Source: Streptomyces sp. JH34
GTDB taxonomy: Bacteria; Actinomycetota; Actinomycetes; Streptomycetales; Streptomycetaceae
Assembly (NCBI RefSeq): GCF_029428875.1
Contig: NZ_JAJSOO010000001.1
Span: 1,860,001 to 1,924,000, forward strand
Reading direction: 5' to 3'
DNA: 64,000 bases
In this document: piece by piece, positions 47,368-58,656 of the stretch
Position numbering within the stretch: position 1 is the first letter of the stretch
How the letters are laid out: the number at the start of each line of letters is the position of its first letter
The notes under the pieces: generated by a model
Database searches by the model: none
What the model was told of the DNA's origin: nothing
Seen by the model: the letters and a program-made list of their open reading frames with translations, nothing else
Made by a program: the position numbers and the translations under genes

Positions 47368-50352
47368 GTGAACGGCGATCGGGACGAGATCAGCGGGGGA
47401 TGGAACACGCCCGTCGACGAGTCGTCCGACGCGGATCCCGCCGAGATGACGGGTGAGTTCACCATCGACTACACCCCTCCCGCCTGGTACACGCAGAACG
47501 CGCCGGGCGACTCGTCGGGAGGGGCGGGGTCGCACCTGGCACCGCCTCCGCCGCCGCAGGGGCCTCCGCTGTCCGTACCCGGCCCCTCCTCCGGCGGGTT
47601 CGAGCCCGCCTGGCGGCCGGCTCCGGCGGCATCGTCCGAAGCGGCGTCGGCGGCTTCGGCCGAACCACCGTCGCCTTCTTTCCAGCCCACTCCCCCGGTG
47701 CCGGCACCGGCACCTCCCGTGGCCGGCTCCGCGGAACCGGACTCCGGGAGCGGCACGTCCGGCGCGTTCGGTGGCGGCGACGTGGAGAGCGGCGCCACCA
47801 TGCGGTTCTCACCGGCCGCCCTGAAGCAGGAGATCGCCGAGCGCGAGGCGGTCAAGGCTGACACCGACGCCGGAGCCACTGCTTCCGGCCCCGCCGACGG
47901 CTCCGGGGACTCCGCGGAGCCCACGCCCGCGGTCGCCCCGACTCCGCCCCCGGCCGACGCCGAGGGAGAAGCTGCTGAGCCGAGCGGCCCGGTGGGCGAG
48001 GAGGGCGCCGGGGACGGTGACGGGATCGCCGCCCCCGAGGAGGGCGCCGCGGGTGACGCGGCAGCGGAGTCCGGAGCGGCGGCCGACGAGAAGGCCGGTG
48101 CTCCGGGGACGAGGACGCCGGACACCGAGACTCCGGGGACGGATGACGCGCGGGCCGACGAGCCCGTGAACTCCGTGGTGGACGCGGCCCCGCAGGACAC
48201 GCCGCCGTCGGCCGGCACACCGTCGCCCACCGACGCGCCCCAGGGCTCCGCCCCGTCGAACGCACCGGCCCCGTGGTCGCCGGCGCCGCCCGCACAAGGC
48301 GCTCTCCCGCCGCTGCCGCCCGCGTTCCAGCCGGCCGCGCCGCAGCCGGGCGCGCCGCAGTCCGCACCGCAGTGGCCCGCCCAGCAACCCGCTCCGACAG
48401 CCGAGGCGCAGGGAGGCTACGGATTCCCGCAGCCTCCCGCTCCCCCGGCGCCCGCCCAGCCGGCACCGCCCGTACCCCAGCAGGCTCACCCCAACCCGCC
48501 CGCACCGCAGAGTGGTTACGGCTTCCCGCAGGCACCGCAGCATGGCGGATACGGGTTCCCGCAGGCACCCCAGCAAGGCGGATACGGGTTCCCGCAGGCA
48601 CCCCGGCAACAGACACCCCAGCCGTCGGCGCCCCAGCAGCAGGCGCCGCAGTCGCCCGCCCAGGGCGCGCCCCAACTGCCCCCGTCCGCACAGCCTCAGG
48701 GCGGCTACGGATTCCCGGCTCCGCAGCCCGGCCCGCCGCCGCACCTCCCCGCGCAGGGGGCCCCGCTCCCTCAGCAGTCGGCCCACGGCACGCCGAACCT
48801 GCCTGCACAGCAGCAGCCCGAGGCCTTCCAGCCTCCGCCGCCCGGTCCCCAGGCCCCGCCCGTCGACCCGCGCAGCGGGGGCGCCTGGCCCACGCCGGTC
48901 ACCCATGACCAGCGCGAGCGTTCAGTGCCGGGGGCCCCGCTGGGTTACACGGCCGCCGTGGAGCTGTCCTCGGACCGGCTGGTCCGGGGGAAGCAGAAGG
49001 CCAAGAGCAGCCGCACCCCTTCCGCCGCCTCCCGTTTCAAGCTGGGCGGGAAGAAGGAGGAGGTCGAGCGGCAGCGCAAGCTGGACCTGATCCGCACGCC
49101 GGTGCTGTCCTGCTACCGGATCGCGGTCATCAGCCTCAAGGGCGGCGTCGGCAAGACCACGACGACCACCGCACTGGGCTCCACCCTGGCGACCGAGCGG
49201 CAGGACAAGATCCTCGCCATCGACGCCAACCCGGACGCCGGCACGCTCGGCCGGCGGGTGCGTCGCGAGACCGGGGCCACCATCCGGGACCTGGTCCAGG
49301 CGATCCCGTACCTCAACTCGTACATGGACATCCGGCGCTTCACCTCCCAGGCCCCCTCCGGCCTGGAGATCCTCGCCAACGACGTCGACCCGGCGGTCTC
49401 CACGACCTTCAACGACGAGGACTACCGCCGGGCGATCGACGTCCTGGGCAAGCAGTACCCGATCATCCTCACGGACTCGGGCACCGGCCTGCTCTACAGC
49501 GCGATGCGCGGTGTGCTGGACCTCGCCGACCAGCTGATCATCATCTCCACGCCGTCCGTCGACGGCGCGTCCAGTGCGTCCACCACGCTGGACTGGCTGT
49601 CCGCGCACGGCTACGCGGAACTCGTGCAGCGTTCCCTGACGGTCATCTCCGGTGTCCGCGAGACCGGCAAGATGATCAAGGTCGACGACATCGTGCAGCA
49701 CTTCGAGACCCGCTGCCGCGGTGTGGTGGTCGTGCCGTTCGACGAGCACCTGTCCGCGGGCGCGGAGGTCGACCTCGACATGATGCGCCCGAAGACCCGC
49801 GAGGCCTACTTCAACCTCTCCGCGCTCGTCGCGGAGGACTTCCAGCGGGCCCAGCAGCAGCAGGGGCTGTGGACGTCGGACGGCAGCAACCCGCCGCCGC
49901 AGTTCGCCCCGCCGATGCCGGGACATCAGACGCCCGGTCAGCAGGTGCCCGGACAGCAGCCGTACGCGCCGCAGCCTCAGCCCGGTCAGCCGTATCCGGG
50001 TCAGCAGTACCCCGGACAGCCGTACCCCGCGCAGCCGCAGCAGCCGTATCCACCCCAGCAGCCGTACGGCGGGCAGCAGCCGTACGGGGGACAGCAGCCA
50101 CCGCCCCAGCAGGCCGCCGCGCCGCAGCAGCCGTACCCGCCGTACCCCGGTCAGGGTGCGCAGAACAACAGCTGGCAGCAGGCACCGTCCGCCCCCGCGC
50201 CCCCCGGCGGGACGCCGGCCGGACCGCCCCAGCCGCCCGCGCAACCCGATGGCCAGGCACATCAGTCCGGGCAGCCCGAACCGCAAGGCCCCGTTCCGCC
50301 GGCGGGCTGGCAGCAGTACCCTCCGCAGCCGCCGCCGGCGCCTCAGCAGTAA
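47368..50352 (+). CDS. EspI-like protein: long proline-rich region plus ParA/MinD-type ATPase
   Basis: 994 residues from GTG 47368, with GGAGG five bases upstream. Residues ~30-540 are Pro/Ala/Gln-rich and disordered-looking, with five GYGFP units (for example [10 protein letters not shown]). The ATPase follows: deviant Walker A KGGVGKTT (K596), [14 protein letters not shown], and [13 protein letters not shown]. The last ~170 residues are Pro/Gln/Tyr-rich with repeated QQPY and PGQ units. The layout matches mycobacterial EspI, an ATPase that regulates ESX-1 output, and the gene sits at the end of the T7SS locus. It probably works at the inner face of the secretion complex. A terminator follows. 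Confidence 0.85.
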   Translation: MNGDRDEISGGWNTPVDESSDADPAEMTGEFTIDYTPPAWYTQNAPGDSSGGAGSHLAPPPPPQGPPLSVPGPSSGGFEPAWRPAPAASSEAASAASAEPPSPSFQPTPPVPAPAPPVAGSAEPDSGSGTSGAFGGGDVESGATMRFSPAALKQEIAEREAVKADTDAGATASGPADGSGDSAEPTPAVAPTPPPADAEGEAAEPSGPVGEEGAGDGDGIAAPEEGAAGDAAAESGAAADEKAGAPGTRTPDTETPGTDDARADEPVNSVVDAAPQDTPPSAGTPSPTDAPQGSAPSNAPAPWSPAPPAQGALPPLPPAFQPAAPQPGAPQSAPQWPAQQPAPTAEAQGGYGFPQPPAPPAPAQPAPPVPQQAHPNPPAPQSGYGFPQAPQHGGYGFPQAPQQGGYGFPQAPRQQTPQPSAPQQQAPQSPAQGAPQLPPSAQPQGGYGFPAPQPGPPPHLPAQGAPLPQQSAHGTPNLPAQQQPEAFQPPPPGPQAPPVDPRSGGAWPTPVTHDQRERSVPGAPLGYTAAVELSSDRLVRGKQKAKSSRTPSAASRFKLGGKKEEVERQRKLDLIRTPVLSCYRIAVISLKGGVGKTTTTTALGSTLATERQDKILAIDANPDAGTLGRRVRRETGATIRDLVQAIPYLNSYMDIRRFTSQAPSGLEILANDVDPAVSTTFNDEDYRRAIDVLGKQYPIILTDSGTGLLYSAMRGVLDLADQLIIISTPSVDGASSASTTLDWLSAHGYAELVQRSLTVISGVRETGKMIKVDDIVQHFETRCRGVVVVPFDEHLSAGAEVDLDMMRPKTREAYFNLSALVAEDFQRAQQQQGLWTSDGSNPPPQFAPPMPGHQTPGQQVPGQQPYAPQPQPGQPYPGQQYPGQPYPAQPQQPYPPQQPYGGQQPYGGQQPPPQQAAAPQQPYPPYPGQGAQNNSWQQAPSAPAPPGGTPAGPPQPPAQPDGQAHQSGQPEPQGPVPPAGWQQYPPQPPPAPQQ

Positions 50353-50372
50353 GGCAGTAGAGGTCTAAACCA

Positions 50373-50410
50373 ATGAGGGCCCGCACCGTTCACACGGTGC
50401 GGGCCCTCAT
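50373..50410 (+). terminator. Terminator of the EspI-like gene
   Basis: A 16-bp perfect stem (50373-50388 with 50395-50410) and a 6-base loop, 21 bases after the stop. Confidence 0.8.
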
Positions 50411-50549
50411 CGCATTCCCGCAGACCACACGCGGTTTGGCGGACCGTTGACGCGACTCGACCGCCGCTGATAAACCTTCGCTTCACCAACTGGCGAACCA
50501 GAGATCTGCCCGCCTTCACCGTGCGAGTCATGACGCGAGGTCCACGTCC

Positions 50550-52424
50550 ATGGTCACAAGATTCCCTCCACGTCCCTCCCGCCCACGCGGCCGTCTGCGT
50601 ATCCTTCTCGCCTCCGGAGCCGCCGCCCTGGCGCTGGCAGCCGGATCGGTCGTACCCGGAAACCCGCTCGGCCCCGCCCCGCAGGAGGCGCAGGCAGCCG
50701 ACGGGAAGTCGACCCTCACGGTCGCGGTCGCGCAGAGCGTCGACTCCCTGAGCCCGTTCCTCGCACAGCGGCTGCTCTCCACGAGCATCCATCGTCTGAT
50801 GTACGACTACCTCACCAACTACGACGCCAAGGACAACCACACGATCCCCGGGCTCGCCACGAAGTGGGAGACCTCGCCGGACAAGCTGACGTGGACGTAC
50901 ACCATCCGGTCGGACTCGAAGTGGTCCGACGGCGAGAAGGCCACCGCCGAGGACGCGGCGTGGACCTTCAACACGATGATGACCGACGAGGGTGCGGCGA
51001 CCTCGAACGGCAGCTTCGTCGGCAACTTCAAGAAGGTGACCGCCACCGGCCCGGACAAGCTGGTCATAGAGCTGAAGCAGCCTCAGGCCACGATGACGGC
51101 GCTGGACGTCCCCATCGTCCCCAAGCACGTCTGGGAGAAGGTCGGCGACTTCTCGAAGTTCAACAACGACACGAAGTTCCCGATCGTCGGCAACGGGCCC
51201 TTCATCCTGACGGACTACAAGGTCGACAGCTACGTCAAGCTGAAGGCCAACAAGGACTTCTGGCGGGGCGCACCCAAGTTCGACGAGCTGGTCTTCCGTT
51301 ACTACAAGGACCAGGACGCGGCCGTCGCCGCCCTCCGAAAGGGTGAAGTCTCCTTCGTCGCGGGGAGCCCGAGTCTGACCCCCGCCCAGGCCGCGTCGCT
51401 GAAGACCACCGCGGACATCAAGGTGAACGACGCCCCCGGCAGGCGCTTCTACGCACTGGCCACCAACCCGGGCGCGCAGACCAAGGACGGCAAGAAGTTC
51501 GGCGACGGGCACGCGGCGCTCCAGGACCAGAAGGTCCGTCAGGCTCTGTTCATGTCCGTGGACCGTACGACCATCATCGACAAGGTCTTCCAGGGCTACG
51601 CCATAGAGGGCGAGGGCTACATCCCGCCGCGCTACGGCTCGTACTTCTGGAAGCCGTCGGCCGGGCAGAAGCTCGCCTACGACCCGGCGAAGGCCGCCGC
51701 CCTCCTCGACGAGGCGGGCTACAAGAAGAACGGGGCGGGCAAGCGGACCGGCAAGGACGGCAAGCCGCTCGACTTCCGCATCCTGTGCCACGCCACCGAC
51801 CCGAACGACAAGGCCATCGGGAAGTACCTCCAGGAGTGGTGGGGAGACCTGGGCATCGGGCTGAAGGTCGACTGCCTCGACAACGTCTCCGACCCCTGGT
51901 ACGCCGGTGAGTACGACCTCGCCTTCGACGGCTGGTCCGTCAACCCGGACCCCGACTTCGTCATGTCGATCCACACCTGCGCCGCTCTCCCGGCCAAGGC
52001 GAAGGAGTCCGCGGCGACGGACAACTTCATCTGCGACAAGCAGTACGACGAGCTCTACGCGAAGCAGCTGGCGGAGTACGACCCCGCCAAACGGGCCGAC
52101 CTCGTGAAGCAGATGGAGTCGCGGCTGTACGACCTGGGGTACATGAATGTCATGGCGTACCCGAATGCCGTCGAGGCCTACCGAACCGACCAGATCAAGT
52201 CCATCACGACCATGCCCTCGGACGCGGGCAACATCTACGGTCAGGACGGTTACTGGAGCTGGTGGTCGGCGGTCCCGGCAGCCGGTGCGTCGGGCGGCTC
52301 GTCCGACGGCGGCGGCAACTCCACGGGAGTCCTCATCGGTGTCGGTGTCGCCGTAGTCGTCCTCGCCGGTGGCGGACTGCTGTTCGCCATGCGTCGTCGT
52401 TCCACCGCGGAAGACCGTGAATAG
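50550..52424 (+). CDS. ABC transporter substrate-binding protein (peptide family, SBP_bac_5) with C-terminal membrane anchor
   Basis: 624 residues. An Arg-rich start and hydrophobic core with Ala-x-Ala near residue 48 form a signal peptide; there is no lipobox cysteine. The body follows the cluster-C peptide-binding pattern (SVDSLSPF, LATKWETSPDKLTWTYTIR, VRQALFMSVDR). After ~565 comes a Gly/Ser linker, a hydrophobic helix (~590-612) and RRR: a C-terminal anchor instead of the usual lipid anchor. First gene of a five-gene importer set; the first permease starts 3 bases after its stop. Confidence 0.9.
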   Translation: MVTRFPPRPSRPRGRLRILLASGAAALALAAGSVVPGNPLGPAPQEAQAADGKSTLTVAVAQSVDSLSPFLAQRLLSTSIHRLMYDYLTNYDAKDNHTIPGLATKWETSPDKLTWTYTIRSDSKWSDGEKATAEDAAWTFNTMMTDEGAATSNGSFVGNFKKVTATGPDKLVIELKQPQATMTALDVPIVPKHVWEKVGDFSKFNNDTKFPIVGNGPFILTDYKVDSYVKLKANKDFWRGAPKFDELVFRYYKDQDAAVAALRKGEVSFVAGSPSLTPAQAASLKTTADIKVNDAPGRRFYALATNPGAQTKDGKKFGDGHAALQDQKVRQALFMSVDRTTIIDKVFQGYAIEGEGYIPPRYGSYFWKPSAGQKLAYDPAKAAALLDEAGYKKNGAGKRTGKDGKPLDFRILCHATDPNDKAIGKYLQEWWGDLGIGLKVDCLDNVSDPWYAGEYDLAFDGWSVNPDPDFVMSIHTCAALPAKAKESAATDNFICDKQYDELYAKQLAEYDPAKRADLVKQMESRLYDLGYMNVMAYPNAVEAYRTDQIKSITTMPSDAGNIYGQDGYWSWWSAVPAAGASGGSSDGGGNSTGVLIGVGVAVVVLAGGGLLFAMRRRSTAEDRE

Positions 52425-52427
52425 TCC

Positions 52428-53519
52428 ATGAGCACAGAAAGCACTCCCGCGCTCGTGAAGGGCGCGGCGGGCGTGGACGCTGTGTCGACCGACGGCCCGG
52501 CTCCGGCCGGGCCGTCGGCCCGCAGCCCGCGTTCCCGCAGCACGACCGCTTATCTCCGCTACGCGGCGGGCAAGCTGGCCGGCGCGGCCGTCTCGCTGTT
52601 CGCCGTGCTCGTCACCAGCTTCTTCCTGTTCCGCCTGATCCCCGGTGACCCGGTCAAGCAGATGACCGGCGGCCGCCAGGTCTCGACCGAACAGATCGCC
52701 GCGATGCGCGCGGAGTTCGGCCTGGACCTGCCGCTGTGGCAGCAGTTCACCGAATACTGCGGCAAGGCCCTGACCGGGGACTTCGGTACGTCGTACCAGT
52801 TCCGTGCGCCCGTCATGGACAAGATCACCGAGGCGCTGCCCGCGACGCTGCTGCTGACCGGCACGGCGTTCGTGATCTACACGGCGATCGGCATCTGGCT
52901 GGGCGCCAGGTCCGCCTGGCGCAACGGCTCGGCGGGCGACCGCTTCCACACGGCCTTCGCCCTGACGCTGTACTCGGTGCCCTCCTTCTGGCTCGGCCTG
53001 CTCCTGATCGTCACGCTCTCGGTGGGCATCGGGCCCGTCCCCGGCATGTTCCCGACCGGGGGCATGGAGTCCGGCGACGAGAGCGGCTTCGCCTACGTCC
53101 TCGACGTGGCCCACCACCTGGTGCTGCCGGTCGTCACCCTCGTCGCGGTCGAGTACGCGCGCACCCTGCTGGTGATGCGTTCCTCCCTGCTCGACGAGAT
53201 GGGCAGCGACTACCTGACGACGGCACGCGCGAAGGGCCTCCGGGACGACCTGGTGCGCCGCCGGCACGCCGTCCCGAACGCGATGCTGCCGACGGTGACC
53301 CTGCTCTTCGTCAACCTGGGCAACACGGTGGCGGGCGCCATCCTGGTGGAGACGGTGTTCTCCTGGCCGGGCCTCGGCGGTCTGTTCTACCAGGCGCTGA
53401 GCGTGCCCGACCTGCCACTGGTGCAGGCGCTGTTCTTCATTTTCGCCGCCGCGGTGATCCTGATGAACACGCTCGCCGATGTGATCTATCCGCTGCTCGA
53501 TCCCCGGGTGGGCCGATGA
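52428..53519 (+). CDS. ABC transporter permease (DppB type)
   Basis: 363 residues, an oligopeptide/dipeptide permease of the DppB/OppB type. About six membrane helices; the ABC-contact loop reads SSLLDEMGSDYLTTARAKGL and the end motif LVETVFSWPGLGGL is intact. An N-terminal extension of ~40 residues (Ala/Pro-rich) precedes the first helix. The next permease start overlaps its stop (ATGA). Confidence 0.9.
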   Translation: MSTESTPALVKGAAGVDAVSTDGPAPAGPSARSPRSRSTTAYLRYAAGKLAGAAVSLFAVLVTSFFLFRLIPGDPVKQMTGGRQVSTEQIAAMRAEFGLDLPLWQQFTEYCGKALTGDFGTSYQFRAPVMDKITEALPATLLLTGTAFVIYTAIGIWLGARSAWRNGSAGDRFHTAFALTLYSVPSFWLGLLLIVTLSVGIGPVPGMFPTGGMESGDESGFAYVLDVAHHLVLPVVTLVAVEYARTLLVMRSSLLDEMGSDYLTTARAKGLRDDLVRRRHAVPNAMLPTVTLLFVNLGNTVAGAILVETVFSWPGLGGLFYQALSVPDLPLVQALFFIFAAAVILMNTLADVIYPLLDPRVGR

Positions 53520-54432
53520 CGACCACGACCGACGCCGCGCGGGCCGTCAGCCCGCGCGCACTGACCTGGACCCGCCGTCGCCAGGCGGCGGCCCGCTTCT
53601 GGCAGCAGTACCGCGGCCATCGGGCCGGCCTGGCCGGCCTCGCCGTACTCGCGGTGATCGCCCTGACCGCGCTGGCCGCCCCGCTGCTGGTCGGCGCGGA
53701 CTCGCAGAGCGTCACCGCCGCGCCCGGCGGCCCGCTGGAGTCGCCGAGCGCCGAGTTCCCGCTCGGCACCGACCAGTTCGGCCGCAGCCTGCTCGCCCTG
53801 CTGGTGTGGGGGACGAGGGTGTCGCTGACGGTCGGTCTGCTGGCCGCGTTCCTCTCGGTGGCCATCGGGACCCTGGTGGGCATCACGGCCGGCCACTTCA
53901 AGGGCTGGTACGGCAACGTCGTCATGCGGATCACCGACTGGTTCCTGGTGATGCCGACGCTGGTGCTCGCCATCGCCCTGGCCACCGTGCTCTCGCGTTC
54001 GCTCTGGACGACGATCCTCGCCATCGGGGTGACGACCTGGCCGACGACCGCGCGGCTCGTGCGCGCGCAGACGCTGTCCGTGGAGTCCCGACCGTACATC
54101 GAACGCTCCAAGGCGCTCGGGGGCGGACACGGCCACATCATGTCCCGCCACGTCCTGCCCAATGTGATGCCGCTGGTGCTCGCACAGACCACGCTGGTGA
54201 TCTCCACCGCCATCCTCACCGAGGCGACCCTCGCCTTCCTCGGGCTGGGCGATCCCACGATCGTCTCCTGGGGCGGGCTGCTCCAGGACGCCCGTGAGGC
54301 CGGAGCGGTCAGCTCCGGCAACTGGTGGTACCTCGCTCCGCCCGGACTCGCCATCGCGGTCGTCGCCCTCGCGTTCACGCTCTGCGGCCGCACCATCGAG
54401 TCCGTGCTCAACCCCAAGCTGGGGGTGTCCCG

Positions 54433-54436
<4 letters not shown>
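53516..54436 (+). CDS. ABC transporter permease (DppC type)
   Basis: 306 residues. GTDQFGRSLLALLVWGTRVSL and the EAA-type loop EVSRPYIERSKALGGGHGHI-like region, LTEATLAFLGLGDP and a C-terminal helix mark the DppC/OppC partner. Starts ATG 53516 overlapping the previous stop. It ends at TGA 54436, overlapped by the TTG start of the next ATPase gene, so the two are coupled. Confidence 0.9.
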
Positions 54437-55490
<1,054 letters not shown>

Positions 55491-55494
<4 letters not shown>

Positions 55495-56480
55495 TCACCC
55501 CCCTGCTCAGCGCGCAGGCGCTGGAGGTCGCGTTCCCCGGCCGGCGAGGGGCCGCGACCGCGCGGGCCGTCGACGGGGTCGATCTCGACATCCGTCCCGG
55601 TGAGATCGTCGCCCTGGTCGGCGAGTCGGGCTGCGGGAAGACGACGCTGGCCCGGTCCCTGCTCGGCCTCGTGCCTCCCACGGCCGGCCGGGTCACCTTC
55701 GGCGGCGAGCCGCTCGACTACGCGGGCCGGGCGCTGAAGGCGTACCGCAAGCGGGTGCAGCTGGTGCTCCAGGACCCCAGTGGTTCCCTCAACCCCCGCC
55801 ACACGGTGTACGACGCCGTGGCGGAGGGCCTGCGCATCCACGGCTGCGCGGGTGACGAGGGGGCGGCCGTGTCCGGGGCGCTGGCCCGCGCGGGACTGCG
55901 GCCTCCGGAGCGCTTCCTCCTGCGGTACCCGCACGAGCTGTCCGGAGGTCAGCGCCAGCGCGTCGTGATCGCGGGAGCCCTGGTCCTGGAGCCGGAGCTC
56001 ATCGTCGCGGACGAGCCCGTGGCGTCGCTGGACGCCTCCGTCCGCGGCGAGATCCTGGCACTGCTGCTGAGGCTGCGTGACGAACTGGGGCTGTCGGCCC
56101 TGGTGGTGACGCACGACCTGGGTCTCGCGTGGAACATCGCCGACCGGGTGGCGGTGATGTACCTCGGCCGGATCGTGGAGACGGGTGACGTGGAGCAGAT
56201 CCTGACGGCCCCCCGGCACCCGTACACCCAGGCCCTGCTGTCCGTGCTGCCGGAGGCGGACGGCGAGCCGGTGGTCCTGACGGGCGAGCCGCCGGACCCC
56301 TCGAAGGTCCCGTCCGGCTGCCGCTTCCACGCCCGCTGCCAGGTGCTCGCCTCGGGTGAGGCCGAGCGGGCGGGCGTCGCGGACGCGTGCCGCACGAAGG
56401 ACCTGCCGGTACTGGAGGGGGGCGGCCGTACCCAGGTCGCCTGCCACTGGGCGGCGGCGGAGACGGCCGAGGCGGTCTAG
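55491..56480 (+). CDS. ABC transporter ATP-binding protein (DppF type)
   Basis: 329 residues from ATG 55491 (AAGGAG seven bases upstream), overlapping the previous stop (ATGA). Walker A GESGCGKTT, signature LSGGQRQRV, Walker B IVADEPVASLD, His in VTHDLGLAW, and the GCRFHARC tail. Completes the importer with the two permeases and the anchored binding protein. Its TAG is shared, in a CTAG palindrome, with the stop of the convergent xdhC-like gene. Confidence 0.92.
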
Positions 56481-57583
56481 AGCGGGGCGTGGTGGATCGC
56501 GCCGGACAGTTCGGCCAGGGGCCGGCCGGTGCCGCCCCAGCGGTGCTGGATGATCTCGGCGGCGATGGAGACGGCCGTCTCCTCCGGTGTCCGGGCTCCG
56601 AGGTCGAGGCCGACGGGTGAGGCGAGGCGGGCAAGTCCCGCCTCGTCCACCCCGGCCTCCCGCAGCCGGGCGAGCCGACCGGCGTGGGTGCGGCGGCTGC
56701 CCATCACCCCGATGTACGCGGCGGGGGTCCGCAGCGCCGCGGCGAGCAGGGGCACGTCGAACTTCGGGTCGTGGGTCAGCACGCAGACGACCGTGCGCGC
56801 GTCCACCGGGGTCGACTCCAGGTAGGTGTGCGGCCAGGCGCAGACGACCTCGTCGGCCGTGGGGAAGCGTTCCGGGGTGGCGAAGGCCGGACGGGCGTCG
56901 CACACCGTCACGCGGTAGCCGAGGAACGACCCGATCCGCGCCGTGGCCGCTGCGTGGTCGATGGCTCCGAAGACGAGCATGCGGGGCGCGGGGGCGTACG
57001 TCTGGACGAAGACGGTGACGTCCTGCATCCGGCGTTCCCCGTGCGCGCCGTACCGGATGCTGCCGGTGGCGCCCTGCGCGAGCAGTCCGCGTGCGTCGTC
57101 GGTGACGGCGGCGTCGAGCCCCTCGTCGCCGAGCGAGCCGTCGACCCGGCCGTCCAGGACCATCAGCCGGGCGCCCCTCCGCGCGGCTCCGGACACCACG
57201 GTGGCGAGCGCGACGGGCACCCCGGCGGAGACGGTGTCGACGAGCTCCCGCAGTCCGTGCCGGTCCGCCGGCGCGACGCAGGGCCGCACCAGGACGTCGA
57301 TCGTGCCGCCGCAGGTCAGCCCGGCGCCGAAGGCCTCGTCGTCGCTGATGCCGTAGGTCCGCAGCTCCGTGAGGCCCGTGGTGAGCGTCTCGGTGGCGAC
57401 CTCGTAGACATCGCTCTCCACGCACCCCCCGGAGACGCTGCCCGCCACCGCACCGGTGGAGGTCACCGCCATCGCGGCACCCGGGGCACGGGGCGCGCTG
57501 CCCCGCACCGCGACGACGGTGGCGAGGGCGAAGGGCGTACCGGCCGTCAGCCAGTCACGCAGTGGGGACAGCAGCTCACGCAC
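56477..57583 (-). CDS. XdhC/CoxI-family protein
   Basis: 368 residues from GTG 57583, with GGGAGGAG seven bases upstream. The N-terminal XdhC domain has VRGSAPRAPGAAMAV and SVSGGCVESDVYE; the C-terminal Rossmann-like half has MLVFGAIDHAAATARIG and YIGVMGSRRT. Family members sulfurate molybdenum cofactor and deliver it to xanthine dehydrogenase-type enzymes. No molybdenum hydroxylase gene is in the window. It overlaps the DppF-type gene by four bases at the stop. Confidence 0.88.
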   Translation of the reverse strand: MRELLSPLRDWLTAGTPFALATVVAVRGSAPRAPGAAMAVTSTGAVAGSVSGGCVESDVYEVATETLTTGLTELRTYGISDDEAFGAGLTCGGTIDVLVRPCVAPADRHGLRELVDTVSAGVPVALATVVSGAARRGARLMVLDGRVDGSLGDEGLDAAVTDDARGLLAQGATGSIRYGAHGERRMQDVTVFVQTYAPAPRMLVFGAIDHAAATARIGSFLGYRVTVCDARPAFATPERFPTADEVVCAWPHTYLESTPVDARTVVCVLTHDPKFDVPLLAAALRTPAAYIGVMGSRRTHAGRLARLREAGVDEAGLARLASPVGLDLGARTPEETAVSIAAEIIQHRWGGTGRPLAELSGAIHHAPL

Positions 57584-57659
57584 GTGCGGACTCCTCCCGG
57601 GTGGACGGCTCCTGCCCACGAGGATGCCCCGGTGCCGGCGCGCGCACCACAGGACGGCG

Positions 57660-58613
57660 TCAGGCCCGTTCGTACGCCGCGATCAGCTCGCTGGAACGCT
57701 TCACGTCGGCGGCCATCGCCACGAGCAGGTCGTCGATCGACTCGAACTTCAGCATGCCGCGCACATAGGCCAGGAAGTCCACCGCCACGTGGAGCCCGTA
57801 CAGGTCGAGGCCGACGCGGTCGATGGCGTACGCCTCGACGGTCCGCTCCGTGCCGTCGAACTGCGGGTTGGTGCCCACGGAGATCGCGGCGGGCATCGCC
57901 TCGCCGTTCACCGTGAGCCAGCCTGCGTAGACGCCGTCGGCGGGGATCGCGGTGTGCGGCAGGGTCTCGACGTTCGCCGTGGGGAAGCCGAGCTCGCGTC
58001 CGCGCTGGGCACCGCGCACCACGACGCCCTCGACGCGGTGCGGGCGGCCGAGGATCTCCGCGGCCCCCGCGACGTCGCCCTCGGCGATCAGACGACGGGT
58101 GAGTGTCGAGGAGAACGGCTCGCCGCCGCCCGCGTCACCGCTGACGTAGAGGTCGATGACCTCGGTGCCGTAGTCGTACGTCGCGCCGAGCTCGGCGAGG
58201 AACGTGACGTCGCCGGCCGCGCGGTGCCCGAACCGGAAGTTCGGGCCTTCGATGACCAGCTTCGCGTGGAGCTTGTCGACGAGCACCTTCACGATGAAGT
58301 CGGCGGGCGAGAGCTGCGAGAACGCGGCGGTGAACGGCAGGATCAGCACCGCGTCCACACCGAGTCCGGCCATCAGCTCGGCCCGGCGCTGGTGCGGTGC
58401 GAGCAGCGGCGGATGCGTGCCGGGGCGGACGACCTCGCTGGGGTGAGGGTCGAAGGTGACGACCACCGAGGGCACGCCGAGCTCGCGCGCCCGATCCACG
58501 GCACGGCCGATGATCAGCTGGTGTCCGCGGTGCACCCCGTCGTAGGACCCGATGGTGACGACGCTGCGTCCCCAGTCCTCAGGGATGTCCTCCAAGCCAC
58601 GCCAGCAGTGCAC
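57660..58613 (-). CDS. ribF: Bifunctional riboflavin kinase / FAD synthetase
   Basis: 317 residues from GTG 58613 (GAGGAG eight bases upstream); an ATG at 58685 would overlap the next gene. N-terminal nucleotidyltransferase with GSYDGVHRGHQ (~22-32) and FSSTLTRR; C-terminal riboflavin kinase with RGRELGFPTAN and GVYAGWL. Makes FMN and FAD. It lies 43 bp after the fusion protein gene on the same strand, in the conserved truB-ribF interval. Confidence 0.95.
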   Translation of the reverse strand: MHCWRGLEDIPEDWGRSVVTIGSYDGVHRGHQLIIGRAVDRARELGVPSVVVTFDPHPSEVVRPGTHPPLLAPHQRRAELMAGLGVDAVLILPFTAAFSQLSPADFIVKVLVDKLHAKLVIEGPNFRFGHRAAGDVTFLAELGATYDYGTEVIDLYVSGDAGGGEPFSSTLTRRLIAEGDVAGAAEILGRPHRVEGVVVRGAQRGRELGFPTANVETLPHTAIPADGVYAGWLTVNGEAMPAAISVGTNPQFDGTERTVEAYAIDRVGLDLYGLHVAVDFLAYVRGMLKFESIDDLLVAMAADVKRSSELIAAYERA

Positions 58614-58656
58614 TGTGACCGCTCCTCGCCCGAACCTGTGTACGTGTGTGTGTCCA

